A stretch of 64,000 bases of DNA. Source: CAWBXL01 sp963837365. GTDB taxonomy: Bacteria > Acidobacteriota > Terriglobia > Terriglobales > Acidobacteriaceae. The stretch's first letter is position 1; every line of letters begins with the position of its first letter. The notes beneath the pieces were generated by a model. The model saw only the letters and a list, made by a program, of their open reading frames with translations, was not told the origin of the DNA and did not search any database. The position numbers and the translations under genes are program-made. Location of the stretch: NCBI GenBank assembly GCA_963837365.1, contig CAWIMW010000003.1:310001-374000 (forward strand), written 5' to 3'. Of the stretch, positions 55,019-63,355 are shown in pieces.

Positions 55019-55251
55019 TTACGCTTCATCTCTAAGAACCTTGACCGGTGCAGTCTCGTTCGGATAATTGAAGAAGAGCTGATTGCCATCGGGATCATCG
55101 ACCACCAGCGGATAACCCCTTCAGGCCACGTGTCGGCTAGTATCAGAGCGCAACCTTGCCCATCCACCTGTGCGACGCCGTCCTCCGCCGCCGAGGTACA
55201 TGCGCCGAGTTTTTGAGCAAACTGCAAAGCCGATACCTTGATACGAATCAT
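55019..55251 (-). pseudogene. VOC (glyoxalase-like) family fragment
   Basis: The first part reads ALQFAQKLGAC and QGCALILADTWPEG; after a one-base shift near 55110 it continues PLVVDDPDGNQLFFNYP, the end of a vicinal-oxygen-chelate domain, stopping at 55019. At about 78 residues it lacks the N-terminal beta unit and is likely a remnant. It is isolated between the anti-sigma gene and the histidine kinase. The 54786-55018 spacer shows nothing else. Confidence 0.5.
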
Positions 55252-55317
55252 TTCGTCACACCTGCACCATTACCCAAAAATCCGCACATAAATTGCTATC
55301 CGGGAGCTGCTTCCTTC

Positions 55318-57786
55318 TTATCCTCCGGCCGCCACCGCGGCTGCGGCCTCCAGCGGTATCCTTATATGAAACGTGGTCCCCAACCCCACTTTGCTGTCAA
55401 ACCAAATCTGCCCATGATGAAGAGTAACCACCACCGAGTGGGCCAGCGCTAACCCCTGCCCACTCCCTTTCCCCACATCCTTGGTCGTAAAAAAAGGCTC
55501 GAAGATCCGGGACCGAATTTCCGCAGGAATACCCTGTCCTGTGTCCTGAACGTCGATTTCTGCCCAAGGTGTACTCCGGCGAGTCGTGATGGTAATTTTT
55601 CCTTTTCCTCCCGAATTTTCGCCCAACCGTTCCGCAATGGCATGAGCGGCATTCACAATCAGATTCAGGACAACTTGGTTGAGTTCGCTGGACAGGCAGG
55701 GAACCAGCCCCAGTTCAGGGTCAAACTGCGACTCCAGCTCTGCCACATATTTCCATTCATTCCGTGCCACGGTAATCGTGGTCTCAATGGCCTTGTTGAG
55801 ATCGATTCCTTTTTTTTCCGCCGAGCCGGGATGGGAGAACTCCTTAATCGCACGCACAATGTGGGCTATGCGTTGCAATCCTTCCAGGGATTGATCAATG
55901 GCGCTGGGGACCTCCTTGAGCATGTATTCGACATCACTTTTCTTGCTGAGCTGATCGTAGCTGGCTAAATGTTCCTGCGTTGCCGGCCCTTGCGACACAG
56001 CCTGCCGTAACTCCTGGCTGGCTTGCAGCAGGTTAGCCAGGTCCGGCCAGGAATCCTTGAGGAAGCGAACGTTATCACTTACATATTGCGTAGGAGTATT
56101 GATCTCATGCGCCACCCCGGCTGAAAGCTGGCCTATGGCCTCTAACTTCTGTGCCTGACGAAGCTGTTCTTCCAGCTGCCGGCGTTCGGTAATATCAGCG
56201 CCAGTGACAATAAAAACCGCTCCTGTGTTGTCATGCAGGGGTGGAAGCCGGTGCACATTCAGTCCTAAAAAACGCGTCCTGCCTTCGATAAGAAAAGAAA
56301 GATTGTCACAGCGATAGGTGGGGTCTGCCCGCAACCAGCGTCCTACTTCGCCCTTTATGTCAGGATGTAACCATGTAATCCCGCAATCGTTGATTCGTCG
56401 GCCCTTTACACTTTGAGCAGAGATACCTAAGTTCGTAACCGCGGCCTGGTTCCAGCGTGTGATATTTCCGTCACTGTCCAAACCAATCAGAATGGAAGGA
56501 ATCGACTGAAAAAATGCTTCGGTTTCAAAGTAGGCGGCCTGCAATTTTTGTTCCGCCAGAATGCGGTCATCAATTGGACGGGCCACTACCAGAATACCTT
56601 CCGTATCTCCGTCTGCATTTCGCAGGAGCGTGCCGTGGCCTTCCAAATGTCGCCAGGTTCCATTCTTGTGCTGCATGCGGACGTTGATGGTTTTTGGGGT
56701 TCCGTCCCGGAATAGTTCGCTGGCGGTTCGTTGTACAAGTTCACGATCGTCTGGATGGATCAAACGTAAACTATCGCTCCCCTTTAGTTCACTGGGTTCA
56801 TATCCCAGGTTGCTGCTATGCGATGGACTGGCATAGATCCATTTGTTCTCATCATTCACCACAAAGATCAGATCGTTCACATTGTCTGTGATTGCGCGCA
56901 GGAAGGCTTCATTGTGCCGCAAGGCCTCCTCTCCACTTTTGCGTTGGCTGATGTCCTGCACTTGCAAGACGAAGGACGTGGAACTCTGGTCTTTGTCCAC
57001 TACGGGAGAGATAGTATATGAGGCCCAGACTAAGTCTCCCATTCGCGTAATAAACAGCTTTTCGACACCTTCCCGGTCAGGGATATCGCCGAAAAAATTA
57101 CTTAGCAATTCACTGCGGGTCTGTGATTTACCGGGGAAAGCAAGGTCGCACAGGTTTAGGCCGGTCAGCCTCTCCTCGGAAAAATCCAGGAATTCGCAAA
57201 GGGCCCGGTTCACCTGAAGCAGTTCTCCAGTGTCTTTTACCACTGCCATGCCTATGCCGGCACACTCAAAGGCGCTGCGGAACCGCTCTTTGCTTTCCCG
57301 CAAAGCACGCGCTAACAACGCTTGGGAACCTTTTTCCAGTCGCAATTGCAATTCACGGACGTCGACTGGACTTGGCAGAAAGTCATCCGCTCCCGCTTCC
57401 AGAGCAGCGATCCGGTCCAGATGTTCATCCCATCGGGTAAGGAGTATCACATAAGGTTGCCGATGTTCGGGTTTGCGCAGTTCACGACAAAGATCGATTC
57501 CGCGCAACCCCGCCATGTTGACATCGAGGATGGCCAATTGTGGCGCATCCGGCTCCAACAGCCTGCTACGGGCCTCCAGTCCATCCTCGGCAACCACGAT
57601 CTGGTATCCAATTTTGGACAACAAAGTTTGCAGGTGGCTGCTGGTAGGTGAATCTCCTTTGCCCAGCAAGACTTGAGGATGCGGTTGAAGCTCTTTCCGG
57701 TTTTCGTCTGGCGCGGCCATTGGTAGTTCTGAGGTAATCGGCAATGGGACCAGTTTCTTTAGGAAACCATGGGGTGAATGGGTCAC
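55318..57786 (-). CDS. Hybrid sensor histidine kinase with receiver and PAS domains
   Basis: 822 residues. N-terminal receiver-like domain (about 35-155): phospho-acceptor Asp88 in LAILDVNMAG is present, but the acidic pocket reads LGKGDS and the conserved Lys is replaced in LPSPVD, so it may be degenerate. Three PAS domains follow (about 165-290, 290-415, 420-545), then HisKA with GVAHEINTPTQYV and an HATPase domain (NQVVLNLIVNAAHAI, DTGQGIP, GSGQGLALA). No TM helices, so a cytoplasmic sensor. No response-regulator gene is adjacent. Confidence 0.88.
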   Translation of the reverse strand: MTHSPHGFLKKLVPLPITSELPMAAPDENRKELQPHPQVLLGKGDSPTSSHLQTLLSKIGYQIVVAEDGLEARSRLLEPDAPQLAILDVNMAGLRGIDLCRELRKPEHRQPYVILLTRWDEHLDRIAALEAGADDFLPSPVDVRELQLRLEKGSQALLARALRESKERFRSAFECAGIGMAVVKDTGELLQVNRALCEFLDFSEERLTGLNLCDLAFPGKSQTRSELLSNFFGDIPDREGVEKLFITRMGDLVWASYTISPVVDKDQSSTSFVLQVQDISQRKSGEEALRHNEAFLRAITDNVNDLIFVVNDENKWIYASPSHSSNLGYEPSELKGSDSLRLIHPDDRELVQRTASELFRDGTPKTINVRMQHKNGTWRHLEGHGTLLRNADGDTEGILVVARPIDDRILAEQKLQAAYFETEAFFQSIPSILIGLDSDGNITRWNQAAVTNLGISAQSVKGRRINDCGITWLHPDIKGEVGRWLRADPTYRCDNLSFLIEGRTRFLGLNVHRLPPLHDNTGAVFIVTGADITERRQLEEQLRQAQKLEAIGQLSAGVAHEINTPTQYVSDNVRFLKDSWPDLANLLQASQELRQAVSQGPATQEHLASYDQLSKKSDVEYMLKEVPSAIDQSLEGLQRIAHIVRAIKEFSHPGSAEKKGIDLNKAIETTITVARNEWKYVAELESQFDPELGLVPCLSSELNQVVLNLIVNAAHAIAERLGENSGGKGKITITTRRSTPWAEIDVQDTGQGIPAEIRSRIFEPFFTTKDVGKGSGQGLALAHSVVVTLHHGQIWFDSKVGLGTTFHIRIPLEAAAAVAAGG

Positions 57787-57859
57787 GGCAAACGTAGCTT
57801 TCCTTGGAACGCGGAATACGTCAAAATGAAAAGCAGCTTGGATTTAGTCGGGGACACCA

Positions 57860-58543
57860 TTGAGCGAGTCGGATATTTTCACGTCTATAGATATGAGTCG
57901 TCGTCCGCAGCGCCGGGGACTATACGTTTCTGTTCTTCTGCACATCATCCTGGCCGCATGGTTGGTCTACCCCTCGACGCCGATCTTCATACGCCCCTCG
58001 GCCATGCTCGCGGGCAGGAACGGTACCTCCACGGTTTACTTGTACCTGCCAGCTCAGAGTGCGTCTTCTGCCATCGCGCAAGAACTCAACACGGAGGAGA
58101 ATCGCCATCTGTTCTTGCCCACCACCCCAGCGAAAAAGAAGCAGTTCCGTAAGCGCCCCGCTTTGGCCCGTACCCCGCAGGAACTCCACGAAGCCGAGTC
58201 CGTGCAAACCAACCAACCTCCGGCAGGCTCACTCTATGGATCGTTGTCGTATGGCCAATCGGACGGCTTTGAAGTTCGTCCGGCCATCCGCGTTTCCGGC
58301 TCCGAGCCGGCAGTAAACGAATTCGACCTGGCCGGCGCCAAAGAGGGAAACATCATTGTCGAAGTCACCATCGACGAACAGGGGGAGATCACCCAGAAAA
58401 CTGTTCTGCAAAGCCTGAACCCGGCGATTGACCGTAAAGTGCTGGCAGCTTTGGAGGATTGGCATTTTCTTCCCGCCCTGCGCGATGGCGACGCCATCTC
58501 CTCCAAGCAGGACGTCTACTACCACTTCCCAATTCATCGATAG
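57860..58543 (+). CDS. TonB-like C-terminal domain protein
   Basis: Start is TTG 57860 or ATG 57893 (MSRRPQRRGLYVSV); the TM helix GLYVSVLLHIILAAWLVYPS follows either. A Pro/Lys-rich linker leads to a TonB C-terminal domain: NIIVEVTIDEQGEITQKTVL, VLAALEDWHFLPALRDG. About 217-228 residues. I infer anchoring in the inner membrane and contact with outer-membrane receptors or energy transfer. No ExbB/ExbD in the window. Confidence 0.8.
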   Translation: MSESDIFTSIDMSRRPQRRGLYVSVLLHIILAAWLVYPSTPIFIRPSAMLAGRNGTSTVYLYLPAQSASSAIAQELNTEENRHLFLPTTPAKKKQFRKRPALARTPQELHEAESVQTNQPPAGSLYGSLSYGQSDGFEVRPAIRVSGSEPAVNEFDLAGAKEGNIIVEVTIDEQGEITQKTVLQSLNPAIDRKVLAALEDWHFLPALRDGDAISSKQDVYYHFPIHR

Positions 58544-58573
58544 GCCGTATCCAAGACTTCGATAGCCGGAACC

Positions 58574-58602
58574 TTGACACTAAAGCCAAGCCAAGCTAAA
58601 TT
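58574..58602 (+). promoter_or_regulatory. Sigma-70-type promoter of the ilv leader
   Basis: TTGACA (58574-58579, exact consensus), a 17-base spacer, and TAAATT (58597-58602, four of six). Transcription would begin near 58609, 27 bases before the leader peptide. Confidence 0.6.
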
Positions 58603-58635
58603 TGTAGCTTCAGCACGTTAATCCAGAGCGAGAAC

Positions 58636-58716
58636 ATGATCGAGACCCTTCGAGTACGGCTGGTAGTAGTAAGCGTACGAGTAGGTGTGTCCGCTGCCTC
58701 GGTCTGGAGGGCGTAA
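58636..58716 (+). CDS. ilvL: ilv leader peptide (attenuation control)
   Basis: A 26-codon frame, ATG to TAA, too short for usual gene finding. It encodes eight Val, two Leu and one Ile, with Leu-Val-Val-Val at codons 9-12 (CTG GTA GTA GTA) and further Val at 7, 14, 16, 18 and 23. A promoter lies upstream and a strong terminator starts 36 bases after its stop; ilvB follows. This is the classic layout of branched-chain amino acid attenuation: ribosome stalling at Val codons should prevent the terminator. The gene symbol is by analogy. A weak ribosome site (AGAGCGAG) precedes it. Confidence 0.65.
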   Translation: MIETLRVRLVVVSVRVGVSAASVWRA

Positions 58717-58751
58717 GAGCTGAAACGAAATAAGTAAAAAGCTCCCAAAAC

Positions 58752-58787
58752 CCACCTGCCAGAGGCACTGGCCAGGTGGTTTTTTTT
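58752..58787 (+). terminator. Attenuator terminator upstream of ilvB
   Basis: Eleven-pair stem: CCACCT + GCCAG (58752-58762) with CTGGC + AGGTGG (58768-58779, one bulged C), loop AGGCA, then eight T. A competing antiterminator is possible: 58703-58710 (TCTGGAGG) with 58755-58763, or 58681-58687 (GTAGGTG) with 58753-58759. Confidence 0.8.
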
Positions 58788-58865
58788 GCGTTAGAGAGGA
58801 ATTCAGTTCAGTAAGGGGAAACCGCTTTCTGTGCCGTAAACTAGACCTGTCACCCAAAACTAAAC

Positions 58866-58892
58866 TGTCATCCCGAGCGAAGTCGAGGGACC
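58866..58892. repeat. Short 'tcatcccgagcgaagtcgaggga' repeat
   Basis: A single unit of the widespread cattccgag/gcgaag family, placed between the attenuator and ilvB. Confidence 0.5.
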
Positions 58893-58943
58893 TTGTGTTT
58901 AGGCTTCGTTGCAATCACCGCAATTGAACAAAAAAGAGGATTT

Positions 58944-60671
58944 ATGGCCAGCGAAAAGAAAACACTAACCGGATCACGAATCTTGTGGGAATGCCTGGAG
59001 CGTGAAGGCGTAAAAACCGTCTTCGGCTACCCCGGAGGCGCAATCCTCCCAGCCTACGACGCGCTGAAGCACAGTAAGATCCACCACATCCTGGTCCGCC
59101 ACGAGCAGGGAGCCACCCACATGGCCGACGGCTTCGCCCGAGCCAGCGGCGGCGTGGGTGTGGCAGTCGCCACCTCCGGCCCCGGCGCCACCAACATGGT
59201 GACAGGCATCGCTACCGCCATGTTGGACTCCTCGCCCATCGTCTGCATTACCGGCCAGGTGGGCAGCAAGCTTCTCGGCTCCGACGCCTTTCAGGAAACT
59301 GACATCACCGGCGTCACTCTTCCCATCACCAAACACAATTACTTGGTGACCCGTGCCGATGAAGTGGCGCACGCCATCCGCGAAGCTTTTTATGTCGCGA
59401 AATCAGGCCGCCCCGGTCCAGTGCTGATCGACATCACCAAAGACGCCCAACAAAGTTCAGCCGAATTCGACTGGGAGGCCGCCGCCCCCAAAATGCGCGG
59501 CTACCGCCCCGATCTGTCGCCCGCCAAAGCGGAGTACGCAAAAGCGTTGGAATTGATCAAAAACTCAAAGCGCCCGCTGATCCTGGCCGGCCACGGCGTC
59601 ATCGTCTCCGGCGCAGAAATGGAATTGCAGATGTTCGCCGAGCGCGCCTCAGTTCCAGTGGCAATGACTCTATTGGGTTTGGGAGGCTTGCCCGCTTCGC
59701 ATCAGCTGAATCTGGGCATGATGGGCATGCACGGCGAAGCCTGGGTCAACACCGCCATCCAGGAAGCCGACCTTCTCCTGGCCTTCGGCATGCGCTTCGA
59801 CGATCGCGTCACCGGAAACGTCAAAACCTACGCGCCGAACTCCAAAAAAATCCACGTCGAAATAGATCCTGCCGAAATCAACAAAAACATTAAAGTAGAC
59901 GTTCCGTTAGTCGGCGACCTCCGCAAAATCCTGCAAGAGTTGTTACCACATGTGGAAGTCACGGACCGTCGTGAATGGACCGCCCGCATCGCCGAACTAA
60001 AAGGCGACTCCGCAGTCCGCGACATCCAGAACCTCCCGGACAGTGGCCACCTCTACGCCGCCCACGTCATCAACGACCTCTGGCACGAAACCCGCCACAG
60101 CGACTCCATCGTAGTCACCGACGTGGGGCAACATCAAATGTGGGAGGCGCAGTATTACAAGCATGAGACGCCGCGGTCTTTGATTACTTCGGGGGGGTTG
60201 GGGACTATGGGGTTTGCTTTGCCGGCGGGGATTGGGGCCAAGGTTGCGCGGCCTGAGGCTGAAGTTTGGGTCATGCCTGGGGATGGTGGTTTCCAGATGA
60301 CCATGTGCGAGTTGGCGACACTAGTTCAAGAAAAGATTAAAGTGAACATCGCCATCATCAACAACGGTTTTCTGGGCATGGTCCGGCAGTGGCAGGAGTT
60401 TTTCTATGACAAGAACTACGAAGCCACACCGCTCATCAGCCCCGATTTCGTAAAACTGGGCGAGGCCTACGGAATCAAGAGCTTCGCGGTGAAGCGCCGC
60501 AGCGACGTGATCCCGACAGTGCAAGCCGCCAGGGAACACAAGGGCCCGGTGCTGATCGATTTCCAGGTAGAAAAAGAAGATACCGTCTACCCCATGGTGG
60601 CAGCAGGCGCATCGCTGCATGAAATGATCCGCCGCCCTAATCCATTAATGGAAACTGGCGACGACGAGTAG
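58944..60671 (+). CDS. ilvB: Acetolactate synthase large subunit
   Basis: ATG at 58944 (MASEKKTLTGSRILWECLE) chosen: AGAGGA lies three bases before it and a longer frame has no ribosome site. 575 residues. ThDP-dependent core: VFGYPGGAILPAYDAL, catalytic Glu in LVRHEQGATHMADGF, and the GDG motif in MPGDGGFQMTMCELATL. It condenses two pyruvates, or pyruvate with 2-oxobutyrate, the first common step to Val, Leu and Ile. First structural gene of ilvB-ilvN-ilvC, controlled by the upstream attenuator. Confidence 0.96.
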   Translation: MASEKKTLTGSRILWECLEREGVKTVFGYPGGAILPAYDALKHSKIHHILVRHEQGATHMADGFARASGGVGVAVATSGPGATNMVTGIATAMLDSSPIVCITGQVGSKLLGSDAFQETDITGVTLPITKHNYLVTRADEVAHAIREAFYVAKSGRPGPVLIDITKDAQQSSAEFDWEAAAPKMRGYRPDLSPAKAEYAKALELIKNSKRPLILAGHGVIVSGAEMELQMFAERASVPVAMTLLGLGGLPASHQLNLGMMGMHGEAWVNTAIQEADLLLAFGMRFDDRVTGNVKTYAPNSKKIHVEIDPAEINKNIKVDVPLVGDLRKILQELLPHVEVTDRREWTARIAELKGDSAVRDIQNLPDSGHLYAAHVINDLWHETRHSDSIVVTDVGQHQMWEAQYYKHETPRSLITSGGLGTMGFALPAGIGAKVARPEAEVWVMPGDGGFQMTMCELATLVQEKIKVNIAIINNGFLGMVRQWQEFFYDKNYEATPLISPDFVKLGEAYGIKSFAVKRRSDVIPTVQAAREHKGPVLIDFQVEKEDTVYPMVAAGASLHEMIRRPNPLMETGDDE

Positions 60672-60676
60672 TTTGC

Positions 60677-60793
60677 CTCTGTGCCCTCTGTGGTTAGAGA
60701 TTTTAGATTGAAGATTTCAGATTGCAGAATTTTTGGGTAAGTCTCAAATCTAGAATCACAAATCTGAAATTTCTAGCCACAGAGGACACAGAG
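60677..60793. repeat. Long inverted repeat in the ilvB-ilvN spacer
   Basis: Arms 60677-60703 and 60767-60793 match at 24 of 27 positions (ctctgtg.cctctgtgg.tag pattern) around 63 bases of degenerate 'gatttcagattg' words. It could form a stable hairpin in the operon mRNA. Confidence 0.7.
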
Positions 60794-60824
60794 AGCACAG
60801 AGAAGACTTTATCCAGAGGCAACT

Positions 60825-61373
60825 ATGCTCCATACACTAGTCGTTTACGTCGAAAATAAACCCGGCGTCTTGAACCGTGTCGTCTCTCTATTCCGCCGCC
60901 GCGCCTTCAACATTGATTCACTCACCGTCGGCCGCACGGAGAACCCGGACGTCTCGCGCATGACCATTGTGGTCGAAGCCGACGTTGACCAGGCACGGCG
61001 CATCGTGGCCAACGTCTACAAGCTGGTCAACGTCCTGCGCATTGATGACGTGACCAAAGAACCCGCCATCACCCGCGATTTAGCGTTGATCAAGGTTGGC
61101 GCCACGCAGCAGGCCCGCTCCCACGTGCTGGAGCTGGCCAGCGTGTTCCGGGCGCGTGTGGTTGACGTCGCCCCCGAGTCGCTGACTATCGAAATCACCG
61201 GCGCTGAGGATAAAATTGACGGCTTGCTGGAAGTGCTGAAGCCGTACGGCCTGCTGGAAGTCGTCCGCACCGGAATCGTAGCCATGCGCCGCGGAGCGAA
61301 ATCCTCCGCGGAGAGCAAGACAACTGGGGACACCATCGTCGCCGGCGACGACAACGTATCGTACTCGGTGTAA
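60825..61373 (+). CDS. ilvN: Acetolactate synthase small (regulatory) subunit
   Basis: 182 residues. N-terminal ACT domain LHTLVVYVENKPGVLNRVVS, RRAFNIDSLTVGRTENPD with the valine-binding loop, then the second domain (LALIKVGATQQARSHVLELA). It activates IlvB and confers feedback inhibition by valine. The last 25 residues are a Ser/Thr/Asp tail. A GAGGCA ribosome site is near the ATG. It lies 153 bases after ilvB across a long inverted repeat. Confidence 0.95.
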   Translation: MLHTLVVYVENKPGVLNRVVSLFRRRAFNIDSLTVGRTENPDVSRMTIVVEADVDQARRIVANVYKLVNVLRIDDVTKEPAITRDLALIKVGATQQARSHVLELASVFRARVVDVAPESLTIEITGAEDKIDGLLEVLKPYGLLEVVRTGIVAMRRGAKSSAESKTTGDTIVAGDDNVSYSV

Positions 61374-61389
61374 GCAAGATTCGTATCAG

Positions 61390-61449
61390 GGCACGTCTTA
61401 AGACGTGCCGCTGACGCACATGAAATTTGGCATCGCGCCCCAGGGGCGC
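61390..61449. repeat. Interspersed GGCACG hairpin element, copy 4
   Basis: A perfect 20-base palindrome (GGCACGTCTT plus its complement) at 61390-61409, then the second module GCGCCCC/GGGGCGC at 61435-61449. The arms differ from other copies but remain self-complementary. It lies between ilvN and ilvC. Confidence 0.72.
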
Positions 61450-61535
61450 CAACACATCGATATTCCGACTCATCGGCAGGGCTGAAGCCATGCCCTGATA
61501 CGAACCTCATCGAGAACTAAACTCAAGGAGCCACC

Positions 61536-62546
61536 ATGGCAAAGCTTTACCACGACGCAGACGCAGATATCACTCTGATCCAAGGCAAGAAAGTAGCCAT
61601 CATCGGATACGGCTCACAAGGCCACGCCCACGCCCTCAATCTGAAAGACAGCGGAGTTGATGTCCGCGTAGGCCTCCACGCCGGCAGCGCTTCCAAAGCC
61701 AAAGCCGAAGCTGCCGGACTCAAAGTCTCGGATGTTGCTGAAGCCTCTAAGTGGGCCGACGTAATCATGGTCCTGATCCCGGACACCACTCAGGGGGAAG
61801 TTTACAAGCGCGACATCGAGCCCAATCTAAAAGCAGGGAAGACCCTGATGTTCGCCCACGGTTTCAACATCCGCTTCGGCACCATCGTCCCGCCGAAAGA
61901 TGTGGATGTCACCATGATCGCGCCCAAAGCGCCTGGCCATCGCGTCCGCGAAGTCTTCACTGAGGGCGGCGGAACTCCAGCGCTACTAGCTGTCCATCAG
62001 GATGCATCGGGCCAGGCCAGGCAGCTTGCTCTTTCTTATGCCAAGGGATTAGGCACAACCCGCGCCGGAGTCATTGAAACCACTTTTGCCGAGGAAACCG
62101 AAACCGACCTGTTCGGCGAGCAGGCCGTCCTCTGCGGAGGCGCGAGCGCGTTGGTGAAAGCCGGGTTCCAAACCTTGGTCGACGCCGGCTACCAACCCGA
62201 GATCGCTTACTTCGAGTGCATGCACGAACTCAAGCTGATCGTCGACCTGATGTACCGCGGCGGCCTCAACTACATGCGCTACTCAGTCAGCGACACCGCC
62301 GAGCACGGCGACTACACCGGAGGCCCGCGCATCGTCACCGACGAAACCAAAAAGAACATGAAGCAGATGCTGAAAGAAATTCAGGACGGGACCTACGCCA
62401 AAGGCTGGATTGAAGAAAACAAGAAGGGCCGCCCCTGGTTTAACGCGCAGCGCAAAAAAGAGCAGGACCAGTTGCTGGAGAAAGTCGGAGCGGAACTGCG
62501 CAGCCACATGCCGTTCTTGAATCCGGTGAATATTAAGCAGCAGTAG
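61536..62546 (+). CDS. ilvC: Ketol-acid reductoisomerase (class I)
   Basis: 336 residues. NAD(P)H site VAIIGYGSQGHAHALNL (20-36). Catalytic and Mg ligands in VIETTFAEETETDLFGEQAVLCGG (20-residue core), and the C-terminal knotted domain with FECMHELKLIVDLMYRGG and RYSVSDTAEHGDY. It isomerises and reduces acetolactate to dihydroxyisovalerate. A strong AAGGAG ribosome site. Last gene of the ilv operon; a terminator follows at 62578. Confidence 0.97.
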   Translation: MAKLYHDADADITLIQGKKVAIIGYGSQGHAHALNLKDSGVDVRVGLHAGSASKAKAEAAGLKVSDVAEASKWADVIMVLIPDTTQGEVYKRDIEPNLKAGKTLMFAHGFNIRFGTIVPPKDVDVTMIAPKAPGHRVREVFTEGGGTPALLAVHQDASGQARQLALSYAKGLGTTRAGVIETTFAEETETDLFGEQAVLCGGASALVKAGFQTLVDAGYQPEIAYFECMHELKLIVDLMYRGGLNYMRYSVSDTAEHGDYTGGPRIVTDETKKNMKQMLKEIQDGTYAKGWIEENKKGRPWFNAQRKKEQDQLLEKVGAELRSHMPFLNPVNIKQQ

Positions 62547-62577
62547 TCAGTGGCTAGTGACTAGTGGCTAGTGTGGA

Positions 62578-62596
62578 AGCGGGCGACTCGCCCGCT
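62578..62596 (+). terminator. Terminator of the ilv operon
   Basis: AGCGGGCG-ACT-CGCCCGCT, eight perfect pairs with a three-base loop, followed by TTTCTTTTTG. It lies 32 bases after the ilvC stop. Confidence 0.85.
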
Positions 62597-62658
62597 TTTC
62601 TTTTTGTTTTGGGGTCTTGCCGTTTTAAGAATTTGCTCGTATAAGATCGCAAGCAAGG

Positions 62659-63267
62659 ATGTCCAACGATTTCTTTACCGAATATTCTCAGCTCAGTGAC
62701 GGCGAGCTCTTGCATTTAGCGTCTGACCTGGAGTCCTTGACCACAGAGGCGGCTACGGCCCTAGAAGCAGAACTGCAGCGGCGTCATCTCACCGAGTCCG
62801 ACCGAGTTCAATATGAGAAATTTGTCGAGCGCACGGAGAACCGCGAGGCGCGGAGACGCCGTCGACGATTGTTCGGTACCCGGAAGGAGCACACTGACTG
62901 GTTTGCTGTGTTCTGCTCTGTCGTAGTCATGGTTCTGCTCTGGCTCTTTTACGTGGCACTCCCCAGCCGTTTCCATATGATGGCCGATTGGGAAAAATCG
63001 GCGCCGGAGGTGATGATCGCGTCGGTTATCCTTGCGGCTTTCAGCAGACCCTGGTGGCGAAGAATCAGTTTCTGGTTTTCGTGGATGGTTTCTTCCGCGA
63101 TTCATTTGATTCTTGTGCATGCGTGGCGACAACGAGTTGGCGATCTTAGCCGCAATCAGGGGAAGATGGCATTTTTCGCGGGTTTTTTGCTGTTCGGCCT
63201 GGTCTTCGGTCTGGTATCACTCCTGCGGCGAAATTTCTATGGCGCGGAAACCACCGAAAATTCCTGA
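62659..63267 (+). CDS. Membrane protein of unknown function
   Basis: 202 residues. The cytoplasmic N-terminus has YSQLSDGELLHLASDLESL and ATALEAELQRRHLTESD, a motif recurring in acidobacterial membrane proteins; a very basic stretch (RRRRRRLFG) follows. Four hydrophobic segments: about 82-100, 115-127, 137-153 and 172-190. Inner-membrane location predicted. Function unknown. Monocistronic after the ilv terminator. Confidence 0.7.
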   Translation: MSNDFFTEYSQLSDGELLHLASDLESLTTEAATALEAELQRRHLTESDRVQYEKFVERTENREARRRRRRLFGTRKEHTDWFAVFCSVVVMVLLWLFYVALPSRFHMMADWEKSAPEVMIASVILAAFSRPWWRRISFWFSWMVSSAIHLILVHAWRQRVGDLSRNQGKMAFFAGFLLFGLVFGLVSLLRRNFYGAETTENS

Positions 63268-63288
63268 CCTTGGCAGAGGTAACCTCAG

Positions 63289-63342
63289 GCGCTAAAGCGC
63301 AAATTAATTTCAAACCCTGATGGCACGAGTGGAACTCGTGCC
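63289..63342. repeat. Interspersed GGCACG hairpin element, copy 5 (inverted)
   Basis: Module order reversed: GCGCTAAAGCGC (63289-63300) then GGCACGAGT-GGA-ACTCGTGCC (63322-63342). It lies between convergent genes. Confidence 0.75.
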
Positions 63343-63355
63343 CTTCCCAAATTCC

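Noticed and set aside
58752..58787. Terminator assigned to the tonB-like gene
   Set aside because: It is 209 bases past that gene's stop and behind a promoter and leader frame, so it fits the ilv attenuator better. It could still end read-through transcripts.
58618..58914. 98-codon minus-strand frame over the ilv leader
   Set aside because: Antisense to the leader peptide and terminator; no protein features.
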